From CAYNTC01 sp964432925 (lineage in GTDB: Bacteria; Planctomycetota; Phycisphaerae; Sedimentisphaerales; Anaerobacaceae), in contig CAYSPM010000117.1 of NCBI GenBank assembly GCA_964432925.1, positions 1 through 8,965 on the forward strand: a DNA stretch of 8,965 nucleotides, in the 5' to 3' direction. A program made the translations under genes and the position numbers. The notes under the pieces were generated by a model. It was not told the DNA's origin, searched no databases, and saw only the letters and a program-made list of their open reading frames with translations. The stretch's first letter is position 1, and every line of letters begins with the position of its first letter. This document shows, piece by piece, positions 6,243 through 8,965 of this stretch.

Positions 6243-6269
6243 ATTATCTCGAACTAAAACCGTTTTAGT
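6243..6269 (-). promoter_or_regulatory. Palindrome next to a possible -10 box upstream of tRNA-Gln
   Basis: ACTAAAAC (6253-6260) and GTTTTAGT (6262-6269) form a perfect eight-base inverted repeat around a single C, with TCTC/GAGA arms continuing after a two-base interruption. On the minus strand it directly precedes GATAAT (6248-6243; five of six for a -10 box), which would place a transcript start about 24 bases before tRNA-Gln. No good -35 is visible, which would suit an activator or an AT-rich tRNA promoter. Reading it as an operator is inference. Confidence 0.35.
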
Positions 6270-6326
6270 GAGAGACTCCACAGTTTTTATTTTTTTTACT
6301 TTTAAGTTTTAAACCTATTTCTGTTG

Positions 6327-6392
6327 TCACGGAGGCTGATCTTTCTCAGCCTGGCGTGGCTCTGTCGGAGGCTTGAGTCAGCCATGCCGTGA
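6327..6392. repeat. Tandem-hairpin element, possible structured RNA or REP-like unit
   Basis: The plus strand holds two similar units, CGGAGGCT...TCAGCC at 6330-6351 and at 6366-6383. They fold as a compact three-way junction. The outer stem is TCAC(G) at 6327-6331 with (C)GTGA at 6388-6392. Hairpin one is AGGCTGA (6333-6339) with TCAGCCT (6346-6352). Hairpin two is GGCGTGGCT (6353-6361) with AGCCATGCC (6380-6388), nine pairs including one G-U. Almost no base is left unpaired at the junction. No T-tract follows on either strand, so it is not an intrinsic terminator. The family is not recognised. Confidence 0.55.
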
Positions 6393-6414
6393 TACTACTG
6401 ACCCCATAGGAGTT

Positions 6415-6465
6415 TTGAGTTGTTAGTTTTGGGTTCTTAACTTTAATAGCTCACACACAACTCAA
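6415..6465. repeat. Nine-base inverted repeat
   Basis: TTGAGTTGT (6415-6423) is the exact inverse of ACAACTCAA (6457-6465), with 33 AT-rich bases between. It lies next to the tandem-hairpin element and may form part of a larger folded region. Function is unknown. Confidence 0.45.
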
Positions 6466-6694
6466 TACTCGACACTATTCAACCCCGTGCGACAGAGCTA
6501 ATCCATGCGGCATAATATAGCTGAGAGCAGAGGATATAGCAACATTTATTTACTTTATTTTCGGCAGGTGAAGTTTTTTGGCTTATATCACCAGATGTGA
6601 ATTTTGACTCAAAGGCTATTAATTACTTTGGTATCCTTAAATGGGCGTATGTGGTTCAGAAGGCCATTCAGCACCAACATCACTGACGAAGATA

Positions 6695-8839
6695 TCACTT
6701 GACAGCGGCCATTGTCGCAGAGGCTGATGCGTCAGTTGAGTCTGATTCCGGCAGTTGTATTTGCGAATCAGATAAATCTGCGGGTGTAAGCTGATCTGTG
6801 GTCTTGCCGAGCTGTTTGCCGATGGCATCCACCCAGTTGAACATCGCTGCGACAATCTCCGGGTCGAGATCGTACCCGGCTGAATCAATTAAGATGTTCA
6901 TTGCCTTGGAAACGGAACGCGAATCATGGTAGGCTCTGTTGGCGGTAAGTGCATCGAACGTGTCGGCAACAGCCAATATCCGTGCGCCCAAGGGTATTGA
7001 GCTTCTTGACAGGCCGTCCGGATAACCCCGGCCGTTCCATTTCTCGTGGTGATGACGGACCATAGCCATCTCTCGCTCCAGGAAGCTCATCTTACTCAAA
7101 ATGCGAGCTGCAATCACAGGATGCTGTTCTACTAAAGTACGCTCATCGGGCGTTAACCTATCAGGCTTGGCAAGAACCGCGTCGGGCACACCAATTTTGC
7201 CAATATCATGAATCATCGCGGCACGACGAATCACTTCTATCTGCCTGGGCCCTATCTCCATCATCCGGGCTATACCAACGGCATAACGCATAACGTTCTC
7301 AGAATGCTTCTCAGCAAAGACATCTTTAGCCTCGAGAGCCTGTACAAGAGCCCAGATGCTTTGCATGAACATCTTCTCTGCTTGTTCCGACATGCCTGCT
7401 ATGCGCCGTTGCAGGTTCTTGATTTTCTCAATTTCAATATCGTTTGTGTCCAGTCGCTTCGCCATGTTTTTATTCCAGACCTTGGTGCAATCTCTGCCAG
7501 CGCTTTTAGCTTCATAAAGGGCAAGGTCCGCTCTTCGCATCACCTCACTCGAAGAGTCATCAGTATCCGGCAGGCTTTGGGCGATACCGCAACTAACTGT
7601 CATCGACAGACTTTTATCGAGTTTGATATCGTGCACCTTGGCCCGAAGTCTTTCTAGTAGCGTAAAGGCATCTTGCGCTTTGGTTTCAGGCAGTAGTATG
7701 ACGAATTCATCGCCACCGTAGCGCGCCAGTATATCCGGAGTTCTCTTCTGGTTTTTCATGCACTCTGCGAGTTTCTTCAGAGCAATGTCGCCGTTGGCAT
7801 GACCCAACGTATCGTTGATTGTCTTGAAGTTATCGAGATCGATGATCGCCACAGAGAATGGACGTTTATAACGCTTTGCGCGGGCGTACTCGGTTTCGAG
7901 CTTATTCTCAAGAAGTTTTCGTGAACCCACTGAGGTTAGCGCGTCAGTGAGCGAGGTCAGTCTTGCTTCCTGGTAGAGCTTAGCGTTGGTCAGGTGAGAA
8001 TTCAGAATTTCCCTTGCGAGTTTGGCCTTGTAAGAAATCAGTTCTCTGTTTGCAGCGCTTGCCGGGGCCAGACCACACAGACACAAATATCCAGACAGGC
8101 TCTTACTTGTGTTTAAGCAGGAGTCCTTTAAGCTATGCAATTTCAGTGGGAGAATAAGGCGAGGAGGCGCCGCCCCAAGCTCCTTACAACTGTATGGGAT
8201 GTCGTCATAATAGAACTCGCCTTGTTTCAGTGAGCCGTCAATATCCTTTAGGCGTTTTAGCTGTCCTTTGGGACATAAGCATCTGTTGTAGCTTACGAGA
8301 TACGGGTCGTCTTCTAGGGACTCGTCTTTGTGGAAACACAAGACACAGTTCTTGGCTTGAAAGAGCTTGGGCACCTCTGTTGTGACTATATTGGCAACTT
8401 CATTAAGGTCAATGCTCTTGAGGCAGTTAGAGAGCATCGCCACTTCTTCAGCCGCTGCACGGTCTTCCTGTAGCTGACGTCCCATAAGGTCACGAGCCGA
8501 TAGTATTCCGACCACGACTCCGTCCTCGACGATTGGCAAGTGGCGAATTCTATTTGCGGTCATTATCTCTCGGGCTTTACCCGTTGGGGTGCCAGGAGAA
8601 CACGAGACAATCTGCTTTGCCATGATTTCGGCAACGACAGTTTTATCAAGGTCGTTCGTCGAATAAGCTACCCTGTTGGCGATGTCCCGCTCTGTCACCA
8701 GACCCATAAGCGCACCCTGTTTGTCGAGTACAACAAGACACCCAACTTTGTTAGTGTGCATCCTGCCTGCAGCTTCCTGGATGGTGGCGTTCTGTGTGAT
8801 GGTTATTATCTCTGCGGGACGACCAATAATTTCGCCCAT
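6695..8839 (-). CDS. CBS-CBS / Cys-rich sensor-like / GGDEF / HD-GYP cyclic di-GMP protein
   Basis: This 714-residue soluble protein joins both cyclic di-GMP activities. Two CBS motifs (about 7-60 and 68-122), which often bind adenine nucleotides, come first. A region of GAF-like size (about 135-285) holds nine cysteines. The GGDEF domain (about 292-455) keeps its active motif GGDEF at 375-379 and the inhibitory I-site RTPD (366-369) five residues before it, so synthesis with product feedback is expected. The HD-GYP domain (about 490-672) keeps HD544-545, K548, H573, HHE (597-599), GYP (605-607) and D626, so hydrolysis is expected. A polar tail of about 40 residues ends it. No transmembrane segment or signal peptide is seen. 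The ATG has AAAGG seven bases upstream. It stands alone, with 482 non-coding bases before the next gene. Confidence 0.93.
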   Translation of the reverse strand: MGEIIGRPAEIITITQNATIQEAAGRMHTNKVGCLVVLDKQGALMGLVTERDIANRVAYSTNDLDKTVVAEIMAKQIVSCSPGTPTGKAREIMTANRIRHLPIVEDGVVVGILSARDLMGRQLQEDRAAAEEVAMLSNCLKSIDLNEVANIVTTEVPKLFQAKNCVLCFHKDESLEDDPYLVSYNRCLCPKGQLKRLKDIDGSLKQGEFYYDDIPYSCKELGAAPPRLILPLKLHSLKDSCLNTSKSLSGYLCLCGLAPASAANRELISYKAKLAREILNSHLTNAKLYQEARLTSLTDALTSVGSRKLLENKLETEYARAKRYKRPFSVAIIDLDNFKTINDTLGHANGDIALKKLAECMKNQKRTPDILARYGGDEFVILLPETKAQDAFTLLERLRAKVHDIKLDKSLSMTVSCGIAQSLPDTDDSSSEVMRRADLALYEAKSAGRDCTKVWNKNMAKRLDTNDIEIEKIKNLQRRIAGMSEQAEKMFMQSIWALVQALEAKDVFAEKHSENVMRYAVGIARMMEIGPRQIEVIRRAAMIHDIGKIGVPDAVLAKPDRLTPDERTLVEQHPVIAARILSKMSFLEREMAMVRHHHEKWNGRGYPDGLSRSSIPLGARILAVADTFDALTANRAYHDSRSVSKAMNILIDSAGYDLDPEIVAAMFNWVDAIGKQLGKTTDQLTPADLSDSQIQLPESDSTDASASATMAAVK

Positions 8840-8863
8840 TTCAAGTCCTTTAGACTATTTTTA

Positions 8864-8878
8864 TCCGCCGGAGGCGGA
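8864..8878. repeat. Small GC hairpin in the 5' leader of the signalling gene
   Basis: TCCGCC (8864-8869) pairs with GGCGGA (8873-8878) around GGA, 24 bases before the ATG of the GGDEF/HD-GYP gene. No T-tract follows on the minus strand in the direction of transcription. It may modulate translation or be an intergenic repeat unit. Confidence 0.45.
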
Positions 8879-8940
8879 CAAGTGCACTTTTTTTCTTACA
8901 TTCTCAATTGTGTTCGTTCGCTCTCAAGTTAAATGTATCG

Positions 8941-8964
8941 ACTTTAGTCATACAGCACTTTAGT
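8941..8964. repeat. Direct repeat at the window edge
   Basis: ACTTTAGT occurs at 8941-8948 and again at 8957-8964, a 16-base period (on the minus strand, ACTAAAGT twice). It lies about 100 bases upstream of the signalling gene, where a regulator could bind. The match is short and may be chance. Confidence 0.3.
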
Positions 8965-8965
8965 T

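Larger units (their letters stand above)
6213..6694. other. Structured non-coding region upstream of tRNA-Gln and glmU
   Basis: No protein-coding gene is supported in these 482 bases. The half next to tRNA-Gln is AT-rich and holds a palindrome (6253-6269) and a possible -10 box. The middle holds a tandem-hairpin element (6327-6392) and a long-range inverted repeat (6415-6465). The segment 6466-6694 has a partial inverted match to the hairpin element at 6490-6498, a weak 11-base palindrome TTTGACTCAAA and nothing else that I can name. No clear terminator follows the signalling gene that ends at 6695. Confidence 0.7.

Noticed and set aside
6253..6269. CRISPR repeat fragment (GTTTTAG)
   Set aside because: Only one copy exists and there is no spacer-repeat periodicity or cas gene.
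6310..6400. Cyclic di-GMP (GEMM) riboswitch near the GGDEF gene
   Set aside because: The minus strand has CTCAAGCCTCCG, which faintly recalls part of the GEMM core, but the GGCAAACC segment, the GNRA tetraloop-receptor layout and a downstream target in the right place are missing.
6554..6694. Terminator for the signalling gene
   Set aside because: GGTGA/TCACC can pair around a 16-base loop on the minus strand, but the stem is short and no T-tract follows.
7208..7657. Plus-strand open frame of 149 residues opposite the GGDEF/HD-GYP gene
   Set aside because: The opposite strand encodes intact GGDEF and HD-GYP motifs across this span, so this frame is incidental.

Overview
The window is a bacterial chromosome segment in which every recognisable gene lies on the minus strand, so transcription runs from high to low coordinates. 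Its core is a housekeeping cluster in the order tRNA-Gln(TTG), glmU, prs, rplY (L25/CTC), pth, rpsF (S6), ssb, rpsR (S18), rplI (L9). It joins two blocks that often sit apart in other bacteria: glmU-prs-ctc-pth and rpsF-ssb-rpsR-rplI. The order, the four-cysteine S18, the long acidic tails on L25 and S6 and the nature of the spacers would fit a member of the Planctomycetota (Phycisphaerae-like). That placement is inference from gene order and style, not from a search.

Layout from low to high coordinates. A 5' part of tRNA-Pro(TGG) is cut by the left edge (1-54). A 446-base spacer (55-500) holds two related, oppositely oriented dispersed-repeat-like elements, a large imperfect palindrome and a probable terminator for the ribosomal operon. 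The eight-protein cluster fills 501-6090, with spacings from a 14-base overlap (glmU/prs) to 141 bases (rpsR-rplI, where an internal promoter is possible). tRNA-Gln lies 51 bases upstream of glmU. A 482-base non-coding region (6213-6694) carries a perfect palindrome near a possible promoter, a compact tandem-hairpin element and further inverted repeats. A 714-residue signalling protein (CBS-CBS, cysteine-rich sensor-like region, GGDEF, HD-GYP) occupies 6695-8839, and its 5' flank with a small GC hairpin and a direct repeat reaches the right edge.

How the genes work together. GlmU makes UDP-GlcNAc for the cell envelope. Prs makes PRPP for nucleotides. Pth recycles peptidyl-tRNA. L25, S6, S18 and L9 are ribosomal proteins, and SSB protects single-stranded DNA, so the cluster couples growth functions. 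The upstream signalling gene appears to be a separate unit that both makes and breaks cyclic di-GMP.

No phage, transposase, CRISPR array or defence system is visible. The most interesting unexplained sequence is the tandem-hairpin element around 6327-6392. The most interesting protein-level oddities are the shortened GlmU beta-helix, an Asp-to-Ala change in the PRPP motif of Prs, and the cysteine-rich region of the cyclic di-GMP protein.
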